A stretch of 64,000 nucleotides of DNA, from assembly GCF_005885815.1 (NCBI RefSeq), contig NZ_CP040602.1, positions 635,630 to 699,629 of the forward strand, given 5' to 3'. The notes under the pieces are model-generated. The model was not told the origin of the DNA, did not search any database, and worked only from the letters and a program-made list of their open reading frames with translations. The position numbers and the translations under genes are program-made. Positions 44,536-52,423 of this stretch are shown piece by piece (the stretch's first letter is position 1; the number at the start of each line of letters is the position of its first letter). Source of the DNA: Thiomicrorhabdus sediminis (GTDB lineage Bacteria > Pseudomonadota > Gammaproteobacteria > Thiomicrospirales > Thiomicrospiraceae).

Positions 44536-45975
44536 ATGTCAGAGAATACATGGGAAGTGGTGATCGGTCTTGAGATTCACGCTCAGCTAACCACTAATAC
44601 GAAAATCTTTTCCGGTTCTTCAATTGCTTATGGTGCCGAACCGAATACTCAGGCTTGCGCCATCGATCTGGCCATGCCGGGCATGTTGCCGGTATTGAAC
44701 CAAGGGGTCATCGGTCGTTCAATCCAATTAGGCTTGGCGTTGGATGCGGAAATCGGCAAGCGTTCTGTTTTTGAACGTAAAAACTATTTCTATCCGGATT
44801 TGCCGAAAGGTTACCAAACCTCACAGTTGGAATACCCGATTGTTGGTAAAGGAACGCTGGTGATTGACGTTGATGGTGAGAAAAAAGCCATCGGTGTGAC
44901 ACGTGCTCACCTGGAAGAAGATGCCGGTAAATCCAACCACGGTGTGGTACCGGGTATGTCCGGTATCGATTTGAACCGTGCCGGTACGCCGCTATTGGAA
45001 ATCGTTTCCGAGCCGGAGCTGTCTTCTGCCAAAGAAGCGGTCGCTTATGCCAAAAAAATGCACGAGTTGGTGCAGTATCTGGGAATCTGTGACGGTAATA
45101 TGCAGGAAGGTTCTTTCCGCGTCGACTCCAACGTTTCGATCCGTCGTCCGGGTGCGCCTTTAGGTACACGTACCGAACTGAAGAACATCAACTCATTCCG
45201 TTTTATCGAGCGTGCGATTGAATTTGAAATCAACCGTCAGATCGAGTTGATTGAAAGCGGCGGAAAGGTGGTTCAGGAAACCCGTCTGTATGATGCGGAG
45301 AATGATACCACGCGTTCAATGCGTTCCAAGGAAGAAGCCAACGATTACCGTTATTTCCCTTGCCCGGATCTTTTGCCGGTAGTGATTACCGATGAAGATA
45401 TCGAAGCGGTGCGCGCCGAAATGCCGGAACTTCCAGATGCTAAGCGTGAGCGTTTTGTTTCTCAGTTCGGCTTGACCGAATATGATGCCGAAGTACTGAC
45501 TTCATCTCGTGCCATGGCGGAATTCTTTGAAGCAGTGGTGGCTAAGATCGGTGATAAGGAAGCTAAGCTTGCCGCCAACTGGATGACCGGTGGTATGGCC
45601 GGTGCGCTAAATAAGGACGGTTTGGCGGTTGAAGAATCACCAATCACTGCCGATATGTTGGCTGGGTTATTAACTCGACTAATGGATGACACCATTTCCG
45701 GTAAGATCGCCAAACAAGTCTTCGAGGCGATGTGGAAAGGTGAAGGTTGTGCCGATGAAATCATTGAAGCCAAAGGCCTGAAACAGATCACCGATGTCGC
45801 GGCGATCGAAGCCTTGGTTGATGAGGTGCTGGCCAGTAACCCATCTCAGGTTGAAGCCTATAAGGGCGGTCAGGAGAAGATGATGGGTTATTTTGTCGGT
45901 CAGGTGATGAAAGCTTCAGGTGGTCAGGCGAACCCAGGTCAGGTGAATAAACTGTTGAAACAAAAGCTGAGTTAA
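44536..45975 (+). CDS. gatB: Aspartyl/glutamyl-tRNA amidotransferase subunit B
   Basis: Kinase and tRNA-binding subunit that activates the misacylated amino acid with ATP. It begins with the family signature [10 protein letters not shown], has the [13 protein letters not shown] catalytic segment and ends with the YqeY-like tail domain (about residues 330-479, including [18 protein letters not shown]). The length of 479 aa is normal. A complete gatCAB operon suggests indirect formation of Gln-tRNA and/or Asn-tRNA. Confidence 0.97.
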   Translation: MSENTWEVVIGLEIHAQLTTNTKIFSGSSIAYGAEPNTQACAIDLAMPGMLPVLNQGVIGRSIQLGLALDAEIGKRSVFERKNYFYPDLPKGYQTSQLEYPIVGKGTLVIDVDGEKKAIGVTRAHLEEDAGKSNHGVVPGMSGIDLNRAGTPLLEIVSEPELSSAKEAVAYAKKMHELVQYLGICDGNMQEGSFRVDSNVSIRRPGAPLGTRTELKNINSFRFIERAIEFEINRQIELIESGGKVVQETRLYDAENDTTRSMRSKEEANDYRYFPCPDLLPVVITDEDIEAVRAEMPELPDAKRERFVSQFGLTEYDAEVLTSSRAMAEFFEAVVAKIGDKEAKLAANWMTGGMAGALNKDGLAVEESPITADMLAGLLTRLMDDTISGKIAKQVFEAMWKGEGCADEIIEAKGLKQITDVAAIEALVDEVLASNPSQVEAYKGGQEKMMGYFVGQVMKASGGQANPGQVNKLLKQKLS

Positions 45976-46044
45976 TTCGGTATTTAGATAAGGTTCAAAT
46001 AGGTTCGATTGAGGATTCAATAAAGCCGACTGAAAAGCCTTGAG

Positions 46045-46066
46045 ATTTTGTGAAGAATCACAAAAT
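46045..46066 (+). other. Short perfect hairpin after gatB
   Basis: ATTTTGTGA and TCACAAAAT form a 9-bp stem around AGAA, 70 bp after gatB and just upstream of the htpX heat-shock promoter. No T tract follows, so a terminator role is doubtful; an operator is an alternative. Confidence 0.4.
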
Positions 46067-46070
46067 AAAG

Positions 46071-46098
46071 CTTGAAAGGTTATAAAAAATCCTTATAT
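46071..46098 (+). promoter_or_regulatory. Probable sigma-32 heat-shock promoter of htpX
   Basis: CTTGAAA at 46071-46077 is an exact match to the sigma-32 -35 element. After a 13-bp spacer comes CCTTATAT at 46091-46098, a six-of-eight match to CCCCATnT. HtpX is a known sigma-32 regulon member in E. coli, so position and sequence agree. Confidence 0.65.
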
Positions 46099-46182
46099 TG
46101 AAATCATAATTGAAAGGGTTTGCCGGCAAATGACGGCTAAACCAGCTGCAATACTGATAAATCTTCTAAGGAGATCATATAA

Positions 46183-47079
46183 ATGAAGCGTATCGGGTTA
46201 TTTTTATTAACTAACATCGCGGTTATCGCGGTGGCGATGATTACCATGAACATCTTGGGTGTGGGTAGTTATATGCAAGGCACAAGCCTGAACCTAAACA
46301 ACTTGTTTATGTTTGCGCTGATTTTCGGTTTTGCCGGTTCTTTCGTTTCTTTGGCGATGTCGAAGTGGATGGCGAAGATGTCTACCGGTGCTCAGGTGAT
46401 TACCGTTGCACGTAATGCCGATGAGCAGTGGTTATTGGAAACAGTTCAGCGTCAAGCGGCTAAAGCCGGTATCAAAACACCGGAAGTGGCGGTTTACAAC
46501 TCGCCTGAGCCAAACGCGTTCGCAACCGGTATGACAAAAAACAGCTCATTGGTAGCGGTTTCAACCGGTTTGATGCGCAGCATGACTCAGAATGAAGTCG
46601 AAGCGGTTCTTGGTCATGAAGTGGCTCACGTTGCCAACGGTGATATGGTCACCATGGCGTTGCTACAGGGTGTATTGAATACCTTTGTTATCTTCTTCGC
46701 GAAAATCGTCGCTTACGTGGTTGACCGCGTTATCCTTAAAAACGAGGAAGAAGGTCACAGCCTGGCGTTTATCGTGGTTGATATCGTGGCGCAGATTCTA
46801 TTCGGTATCTTGGCAAGTATTGTTGCGATGTGGTTCTCACGTAAGCGTGAATTCCATGCCGACAACGGTGGTGCTTACCTAGCCGGTAAAGAAAACATGA
46901 TTGCCGCATTGCGTCGTCTACAGACAATGCAGCCGGGTGAACTACCTGACCAAATGGCGGCATTCGGTATCTCGGCTAAGAAGTCGTCTTTCGGTGATCT
47001 ATTCAAGTCTCACCCAGACCTACAAGATCGTATCGACGCGCTACAAGCGACACCTAATGAGCAGTTGAAAGTCGCTTAA
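46183..47079 (+). CDS. htpX: Membrane zinc metalloprotease HtpX
   Basis: Inner-membrane M48-type protease that degrades misfolded membrane proteins with FtsH. Two N-terminal helices (about residues 5-25 and 38-58) precede the protease domain with the HExxH zinc motif in LGHEVAHVANGD (about 144-155) and a glutamate ligand in KREFHADNGGAYLAG. Two further helices lie between. AAGGAG precedes the ATG. The length of 298 aa is standard. The upstream sigma-32-like promoter fits its envelope-stress role. Confidence 0.95.
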   Translation: MKRIGLFLLTNIAVIAVAMITMNILGVGSYMQGTSLNLNNLFMFALIFGFAGSFVSLAMSKWMAKMSTGAQVITVARNADEQWLLETVQRQAAKAGIKTPEVAVYNSPEPNAFATGMTKNSSLVAVSTGLMRSMTQNEVEAVLGHEVAHVANGDMVTMALLQGVLNTFVIFFAKIVAYVVDRVILKNEEEGHSLAFIVVDIVAQILFGILASIVAMWFSRKREFHADNGGAYLAGKENMIAALRRLQTMQPGELPDQMAAFGISAKKSSFGDLFKSHPDLQDRIDALQATPNEQLKVA

Positions 47080-47107
47080 TTTAGCATTTAAAAATTTGCT
47101 TAAAAGA

Positions 47108-47144
47108 AAAGCCCTGTCAGTTTTTAACTGGCGGGGCTTTTTTA
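47108..47144 (+). terminator. Terminator of htpX
   Basis: AAAAGCCCTGTCAG and CTGGCGGGGCTTTT pair with G-U wobbles around a TTTTTAA loop and are followed by a T run, 29 bp after the htpX stop. Confidence 0.87.
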
Positions 47145-47223
47145 TTACTCAAATAAATATAATTGAATAAGGTATTATTTAATTAAGTATTTTTAACCGA
47201 TAATTTAATTGGAGTGATGCTTT

Positions 47224-47622
47224 ATGCCAAGACGACTGACACAAACAAAGACTCAGACCCATCAGGCCATGAAAAACTCATCTTATGAAAGTGAGGTTAT
47301 TAGTTGGTTAATGCAAGATGGCTGGCAGGTTTTTATTCCAATGTTAGATCATGGACACCGCACGGATATATTGATTTCAGATGGTCCTAACTATTATCGG
47401 ATTCAAGTAAAAACCATTGAAGCAAGTGGAGAAGATCAAGTTTTGTTGAATCGCTGGAAAGAAAGTCACGTTGATGTAGTGGTTTGTTTTGCAAGAAATT
47501 CCAATTGGGGCTATGTAATGCCAGCATTCGCGGAGAATAAACGCCAGCTCAATCATGACGGGCATGAGCGTTTTCAAGAGAACAAAAATGATTTTCTGAA
47601 AGCTTTTCATAAACTGGCCTGA
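47224..47622 (+). CDS. PD-(D/E)XK nuclease-like protein
   Basis: A 132-aa protein resembling the small PD-(D/E)XK endonuclease domain found in group I intron-associated nucleases. The candidate catalytic series is a Glu in YESEVISWLMQDGW (about residue 23), Asp in HRTDILISDG (about 48) and Gln-x-Lys in YRIQVKTIE (about 61-63). GGAG lies 9 bp upstream of the ATG. Base composition is more AT-rich than the flanking housekeeping genes. No intron is visible nearby. It sits alone between htpX and a composite repeat, which suggests recent acquisition. Biological role is unknown. Confidence 0.7.
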   Translation: MPRRLTQTKTQTHQAMKNSSYESEVISWLMQDGWQVFIPMLDHGHRTDILISDGPNYYRIQVKTIEASGEDQVLLNRWKESHVDVVVCFARNSNWGYVMPAFAENKRQLNHDGHERFQENKNDFLKAFHKLA

Positions 47623-47673
47623 GAAGCCTTTTTGAATGACGGTAAATCCTAAATTTTAGCTATCAGGCTTCCC

Positions 47674-48128
47674 GTTACTTTATTTGCTTGCCCAAATAAA
47701 GTAACCAAACAAAAGTCACCCTGCTGACACAATCTATTTCCCTAAACTTGTTCGCTGAAAATCCTGAACTCGGCGAACAAGTTCGCCTCAAGCAGCAGGA
47801 TTTTTTCACCGCGCCCTGCGTTAAGTGAAATGACGATTGCTTACAAAAGGGGATCCGTTGTTCACACGCTGTTTTGGTTTAACCTCTTTCTTTTTATCGT
47901 AGGTTTTGAGCTGGGGGGTGATTTTTTCCGTTTAAGAAATATTACTTTGACACCCTTAGTCCCTTTGGAATAAATAGTGCAGAGTTCTTAACGAAGTGAA
48001 CGATTAAAAAATCCTGCTGTCCGAGCGTAGCGAGTTCAGGATTTTCAGTGAATGAGTTTTAGAACCTGCCTATTTATGGAGCAGGGTGTCTTTTTTTGCT
48101 TACTTTGTTGGACAAGCAACAAAGTAAG
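47674..48128. repeat. 455-bp composite inverted-repeat element
   Basis: The ends are mirror images with conserved order. Left end: a 13-bp stem hairpin (GTTACTTTATTTG, loop, complement; 47674-47705), CACCCTGCT at 47717-47725, CTGAAAATCCTGAACTCG at 47755-47772 and AGCAGGATTTTTT at 47794-47806. The right end has, inverted, AAAAAATCCTGCT (48006-48018), CGAGTTCAGGATTTTCAG (48031-48048), AGCAGGGTG (48080-48088) and a 12-bp stem hairpin (48099-48128). The left end also has ACTTGTTCGC/GCGAACAAGT arms. No open frame lies within. It resembles dispersed palindromic repeats with a TTACTTT...AAAGTAA hairpin that I recall from other proteobacteria. Mobility is not shown. Confidence 0.8.
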
Positions 48129-48213
48129 GTGAAGCCCATTAGAAAAGCTAAAAGGCTGTTAATAAGTTTTAAGGGGCTTCGCAATTACGTAGCTGTTTTT
48201 ATGACTCAAAATT

Positions 48214-48246
48214 AAAAAGCCCTCGCAACTAGAGTAGTTGAAGGGC
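48214..48246 (-). terminator. Terminator of lemA
   Basis: GCCCT...CAACTA pairs with TAGTTG...AGGGC around GAG, with one small internal loop. On the minus strand the stem is followed by TTTTT. It lies 30 bp after the lemA stop. Confidence 0.82.
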
Positions 48247-48276
48247 CATCTAATCAATGTTTAGTAAACGGATTTA

Positions 48277-48876
48277 CTACTTAAAATTAGGTTTATATTC
48301 AAAAGCAGATGCCGCAGTTGAGTCTTCAAAAATATTCAGCGCTTGTTCTTTATTCAAGAACCCATTCACCAGGTTCATCGGAAACATGCCAATAAACGCA
48401 TTGAATTCTTCGACATTCGAGTTAAAGATACGAATCGCGGCTCCGACATTCTCTTCCTGCTTGGTGACTTCATGCATCGCCTTTTTAAAGGTATCGTTGG
48501 CTTTTAGATCGGGGTAGGCTTCGGCGACAAAATTTAGACCGCCAAGAAAGGCTTTTACATTGTCATCGAACTGTTTGGCGCTATTGACATCAATGCTGTC
48601 GCCTCTTAGCTGTTGTGAATCGTTTTGCAGTTTGGAGGCTTGTCCTCGAAGTTCGGTCACAGCGGTTAGCACTTCTCCTTCATAGCCGGTGTATTGGTCA
48701 ACCAACTTCAGCAGTTCAGGCAGAATCTTACCTTTCTGGCGTTCTTGGGTAATGACATTCGCCCAGCCGCGTTTTACCGATTCTTTCAATGAAACAATCT
48801 GGTTATAGATGGTGATAACCGAAATAATCAGCAGAACGATGATAAAGACGGTAATCATTGTTGGGCTAATATCCAT
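48277..48876 (-). CDS. lemA: LemA family membrane protein
   Basis: A 199-aa protein with one N-terminal membrane helix (about residues 5-25) and a helical-bundle body typical of LemA. The segment YNQIVSLKESVKRGWANV (about 30-47) is the family signature, and ADAYPDLKANDTF-like text (EAYPDLKANDTFKKAM) is also typical. The start was set at 48876, where AAGGAG lies six bases upstream. The function of LemA is not established. It is 10 bp downstream of the DUF3137 gene. Confidence 0.9.
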   Translation of the reverse strand: MDISPTMITVFIIVLLIISVITIYNQIVSLKESVKRGWANVITQERQKGKILPELLKLVDQYTGYEGEVLTAVTELRGQASKLQNDSQQLRGDSIDVNSAKQFDDNVKAFLGGLNFVAEAYPDLKANDTFKKAMHEVTKQEENVGAAIRIFNSNVEEFNAFIGMFPMNLVNGFLNKEQALNIFEDSTAASAFEYKPNFK

Positions 48877-48886
48877 GATGGACTCC

Positions 48887-49831
48887 TTATGGTTGATGCT
48901 CACGGCGCAGAGTGTTAGCCAGCGCCAGTATTTGGTTAAGATTGTCGAACTGTTCGTGTATCAAAATGTCTTTGGCAAACTCATCGGGCGTGGTGTAGTC
49001 ATAGGGCGTGCTATTGTGTTGCATCAATTCCAGTTCACCATAAATACAGAGCTGGTTACCGGAAATCTGTACCAGCATATCGCTTAATATATCCTCATAT
49101 TCAGCGAGTTTTTCCACCACCACCGGGGTTAATAATCGAGCCAATTGCATCTGGTTTTTGCCATAGGCTTTGAGTTTGCGGTTGAATTTATTATAAGCGG
49201 GTTTGAAGCGTTCTTGAAAGCGGGCGTCTTCAGGTTTGCTGTGGCAGATAACCACGCCATTATAATCGTAACTGGTTTCATCCAGACTCATGACAATGCC
49301 ATAGCGGTGAAAATGTTCATCATGATAGTGTTTGTCATCATGGTCCTTTTCTCGTTCGACATAGTGGTAATGAAAAACAATAAAACCGTTATCCGATTGG
49401 TAGGCCTGCTTGATCTCATTTTTATGATTGCCCTGTTTAAACCCGCAGAATAGGCGTTTGAAATCGCCAATCGGCAGATTGATCAGGCTGAGTTGATTGT
49501 CAATCAGAATGCTTTTAAAAAAGGCGTCTTTGGCTAAGTTTTTTAAACGTCGATTGCGTTTGATGGCATAAAAAATCGCCAGTAGGGCAGCAGCGGCAGG
49601 GATGGCGGTTTTAATCCAGTTTGCACTTTGCAACCAGACAAGAACACTCGCTGTAGCAAAAATCGCGGCGACAATATAGAGCCAGAGATTATTGAATTTA
49701 AGTGGGCCGGGGTAGTCTTTGACCATTTGGATCGTATCCAACAGGTCTTGATTATGCCTTGCCAGAGAGATATCAGTTTTCAGCTGTTTGAGAAGATCGG
49801 CGAATTGTCGATTTTGACTGAATTGACCCAT
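48887..49831 (-). CDS. DUF3137-type membrane protein
   Basis: A 314-aa protein with two closely spaced membrane helices (about residues 49-67 and 73-90) and a large cytoplasmic C-terminal domain. It resembles DUF3137 proteins that are commonly encoded next to lemA, as here. A histidine- and aspartate-rich stretch around residues 155-177 (HYHYVEREKDHDDKHYHDEH) is conspicuous and could bind metal; this is inference. It is first of the two-gene unit with lemA. No enzymatic motif is recognised. Confidence 0.72.
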   Translation of the reverse strand: MGQFSQNRQFADLLKQLKTDISLARHNQDLLDTIQMVKDYPGPLKFNNLWLYIVAAIFATASVLVWLQSANWIKTAIPAAAALLAIFYAIKRNRRLKNLAKDAFFKSILIDNQLSLINLPIGDFKRLFCGFKQGNHKNEIKQAYQSDNGFIVFHYHYVEREKDHDDKHYHDEHFHRYGIVMSLDETSYDYNGVVICHSKPEDARFQERFKPAYNKFNRKLKAYGKNQMQLARLLTPVVVEKLAEYEDILSDMLVQISGNQLCIYGELELMQHNSTPYDYTTPDEFAKDILIHEQFDNLNQILALANTLRREHQP

Positions 49832-49911
49832 AAACTGCCTGCAGTGAATGCCTATTTGAAGTAAAGCTTAGTGATTATCCTAGCAGACAGTGTTGGGTTT
49901 GGAACGATTAA

Positions 49912-50346
49912 TTATGCGACGCGTTGCTGTCCTTCGGCCTGAATGCGTTTAATCATATGATAAAGGCCTGTTGAACGGTTGGGTGATAGCTGTTGCAGCA
50001 GACCTATCTGGCCGAGGAAGTCTAATGGTGCGGTGGCGACTTCTTCTGGTGTGCGGCCATTATAGAATTTCAATAGCAATGCAATCAGTCCGGAGACGAT
50101 CGCGGCATCGCTTTTCGCTTCCATAAACAGGCGACCGTCGTTTTCTTCGATATGAATCCACACTTGGGACTGGCAACCGTGAATTCGGTTTTCTTCGGTT
50201 TCAAAGCTGGCATCCATATTCTGCAAAGTCTTACCCATATCGATCAGATATTTATAGCGATCTTTCGGATTGGTGAAATGAGTGAAACGCTTGACCAGGT
50301 CTTCTTGAACCTGGGCGATGGTTTTTTGCGGTACTGTATAGTCCAC
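49912..50346 (-). CDS. sufE: SufE-family iron-sulfur assembly protein
   Basis: Accepts sulfur from a cysteine desulfurase for Fe-S cluster assembly. The sulfur-accepting cysteine is in NRIHGCQSQVW, and the fold-typical YLIDMGKTL and LIALLLKFYNGRTPEEV are present. The open frame runs upstream into tonB, but AAAGGA precedes a GTG at 50346, which gives a 144-aa protein of normal family length; that start was chosen. No sufBCDS genes are adjacent, so it may instead be a CsdE-type partner. It follows tonB by 79 bp. Confidence 0.87.
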   Translation of the reverse strand: MDYTVPQKTIAQVQEDLVKRFTHFTNPKDRYKYLIDMGKTLQNMDASFETEENRIHGCQSQVWIHIEENDGRLFMEAKSDAAIVSGLIALLLKFYNGRTPEEVATAPLDFLGQIGLLQQLSPNRSTGLYHMIKRIQAEGQQRVA

Positions 50347-50425
50347 GACAAAATCCTTTATAAATTCAATGCCCAATAGTTTACCAAATTCCTTGGTTAT
50401 TTGAGATGGATTGCAGCAAAGTTGG

Positions 50426-51289
50426 CTAATAAAGGCGGTAATTGACAGGGACCTTAATGGTCCAATTTGAACGTTGGATTTCTTCTGGAAACGGTTTGAA
50501 CTGGTTTTGCATGCGTAGCGTGAAAATCTCCAGCGCGGCTTGGTCAAGCAGGTGGTGTTTGGAGTCTTTGAGTATCTTCACAGAATCGATTGCGCCATTT
50601 GGCTGAATGACGATCTCAAGCAACACTTGTCCTTGCCAATGACGGCGTCGAGCCAGACGAGGGTAGGTGTCTTCGGCAAAACGCACAATCTGTTGACGAA
50701 GTTCTAATAGATAGCGTTGTTCGGCCTGCTCGATTTGATTGGTGGTCAGGCGTTTTACCGGTGTGGTATCGACCACGGTCGGTTTGATCTCTGTCAGGGG
50801 CGTGTCATCGGGCTGAAAGTGCTTTTCGGTAATGGTCGGCGGCTTTTCTTCTGGCTTTTGTTCGACGATTTTTTCTTCTTTTGGTTGAGTTTTATTTGCC
50901 TTTACCGCTTCGACAAGCGGTTTGCTCTCTTCTTTAATGGCTTGTGCTTTTTTTAGCGGTGTTTTTTCAGGTTTTTGTGCCGTCGGTTGTGGCTTGTTGG
51001 TTGTTTTTTCTTTTGTTTTCTCTATCCTTTTTTCAATGGGTTGCTTTTCAACCACAGGTTCAACCGGCTCCGGCTCAGAAACCGGCGGTTTGATTTCTGC
51101 TTGTTGCGGTTCTTGTTGCTCCGGTGTCTGTGGTGCGCTGATTTGAAACATTTTCAGGCTGATAGGCAAAGCCTTTCTGCTCTCTTGTGCGGCGGATTGT
51201 TGTGGGTCTTGCCAGCCGAAAAATAGCGCTCCCAGTAGGGCGCTATAAACAAGAGCGGCGATGACAAAAGATAGGCTGGTATGTTTCAT
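50426..51289 (-). CDS. tonB: Energy transducer TonB
   Basis: Links the ExbB-ExbD motor to outer-membrane receptors. It has an N-terminal membrane helix (about residues 8-25), a long Pro/Glu/Lys-rich periplasmic spacer (about 50-170) and the C-terminal TonB domain (about 200-287), with ARRRHWQGQVLLEIVIQPNG and DQAALEI. The length of 287 aa is normal. It starts 9 bp after exbD. The downstream FecA-like receptor is the likely client. Confidence 0.92.
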   Translation of the reverse strand: MKHTSLSFVIAALVYSALLGALFFGWQDPQQSAAQESRKALPISLKMFQISAPQTPEQQEPQQAEIKPPVSEPEPVEPVVEKQPIEKRIEKTKEKTTNKPQPTAQKPEKTPLKKAQAIKEESKPLVEAVKANKTQPKEEKIVEQKPEEKPPTITEKHFQPDDTPLTEIKPTVVDTTPVKRLTTNQIEQAEQRYLLELRQQIVRFAEDTYPRLARRRHWQGQVLLEIVIQPNGAIDSVKILKDSKHHLLDQAALEIFTLRMQNQFKPFPEEIQRSNWTIKVPVNYRLY

Positions 51290-51298
51290 TAAACGGTT

Positions 51299-51718
51299 TT
51301 ATTGGATTTGATTGGCGGTTTCCGCCTTGGTGAGAATGCTTAGATTGTTCAACTGCTCGCCTTTAAGTAGGTCAATCACCGCTACAAAACTGCCGAATTG
51401 CGCTTGTTTATCGACTTCGAGGCTGACCGGCTGGGTTTTATCGAGGGTTTGGATAAATTCTTGCAGTTGGGTTTCGTTATAGGCGGTTTTGCCGATATAG
51501 ACCTGGTTGTCCTTATCAACGACGATTTTCACCAATGGTGTATCGTTTGGTTGTTGATAGGGTTGGCTGTTGCTGGTTTCAGGTAAATCCACTTCCAAGC
51601 TGTCTTTGACAATAAAGCTTGCTGTCATCAGCACCACTGCCAGTAATACCAGCATCACATCAATAAGCGGAATCACATTGATGCCATCGAAACGTTTCAT
51701 TTTATTGCGAATCATCAC
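51299..51718 (-). CDS. exbD: Biopolymer transport protein ExbD
   Basis: Motor subunit that uses proton flow to energise TonB. The N-terminal membrane helix contains the conserved proton-binding Asp in VIPLIDVMLVLLAVVL (about residue 20), and a periplasmic alpha/beta domain follows. The length of 139 aa is standard. GAGG precedes the ATG. It lies between exbB (11 bp) and tonB (9 bp). Confidence 0.92.
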   Translation of the reverse strand: MMIRNKMKRFDGINVIPLIDVMLVLLAVVLMTASFIVKDSLEVDLPETSNSQPYQQPNDTPLVKIVVDKDNQVYIGKTAYNETQLQEFIQTLDKTQPVSLEVDKQAQFGSFVAVIDLLKGEQLNNLSILTKAETANQIQ

Positions 51719-51729
51719 GGCCTCCGGGC

Positions 51730-52161
51730 TTATTTGGCTCGGTTTTGGGCATCGATATAGAGGGTGTTCAATACATCGACTTTGCGCATTAGTCCGTTGT
51801 AGGCCATAACGGTTGGAATGGCGATGGCAATGCCAGCGGCGGTCGCTTTTAAAGCTAATGCCAAGCCCATCATAATGGCGCCGGTTTCGATGCTTTGGTT
51901 TTGTCCCATATCGTAAAAGGTAATCAAAATGCCGACGACAGTACCCAGTAACCCGACAAAAGGAGCGTTTGAGCCGATAATCGAAAGCGTGGTCAGGTGT
52001 TTGGTGGTGGCGATATTGAGCACCGCATCGCTATGATATTGCTTCAAATCGATCTGCCGATAAAACATCAAGCGTTCAATGGTGATCCATAAGGCCAAGA
52101 ACCCCATCAAGCCAAGCAGTCCGAAAATGGCGAGATCGAGATAGGTTTTTACAAATTCCAT
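51730..52161 (-). CDS. exbB: ExbB/TolQ/MotA-type proton channel protein, short form
   Basis: Partner of ExbD in the TonB motor. Three membrane helices are visible (about residues 12-28, 62-84 and 100-123), with the conserved motif SNAPFVGLLGTVVGIL and the polar third helix ALALKATAAGIAIAIP. At 143 aa it is shorter than the E. coli protein of about 245 aa and is like compact ExbB forms of other proteobacteria. It leads the exbB-exbD-tonB unit. TATAAT on the minus strand at 52268-52263 is a weak candidate promoter. Confidence 0.9.
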   Translation of the reverse strand: MEFVKTYLDLAIFGLLGLMGFLALWITIERLMFYRQIDLKQYHSDAVLNIATTKHLTTLSIIGSNAPFVGLLGTVVGILITFYDMGQNQSIETGAIMMGLALALKATAAGIAIAIPTVMAYNGLMRKVDVLNTLYIDAQNRAK

Positions 52162-52423
52162 AGAGCGGGGTTCCTTCGTTTTATTGGTATAAGCCGTTTG
52201 CTGATGCTGAATATTTTGTTAGTTTTTAAGAAAAATACTGTTCAATAATAAAAAGCCAAATAATTATAAGCAATTTAAGCTAATTAATCGCCAGTACCCT
52301 TTTTATAAACTACTGATCTAACTGTGGGTAACAGTCAGCTAAATACCGCCACTTATTATAAGGGGAGGCATTTAGCTTGAGTGTTAATCTATTCTTAAGG
52401 TGTTGTATGTTTAACCACAAACC

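Larger units (their letters stand above)
47623..48276. other. Gene-free accessory region around the composite repeat
   Basis: 654 bp between the nuclease-like gene and lemA hold no convincing coding frame. They contain the composite inverted repeat (47674-48128) and the lemA terminator (48214-48246). The 200-bp centre of the repeat (47807-48005) shows no recognised motif. Confidence 0.7.

Noticed and set aside
47224-47622. Group I intron around the nuclease-like gene
   Set aside because: No intron core sequence or interrupted host gene is visible on either side.
47674-48128. Insertion sequence with transposase
   Set aside because: The ends are inverted repeats but no transposase frame lies inside, so only a non-autonomous repeat can be claimed.
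49912-50547. Longer SufE reading beginning inside tonB
   Set aside because: The extra N-terminus has no family similarity and overlaps tonB; a GTG at 50346 has a proper ribosome-binding site.
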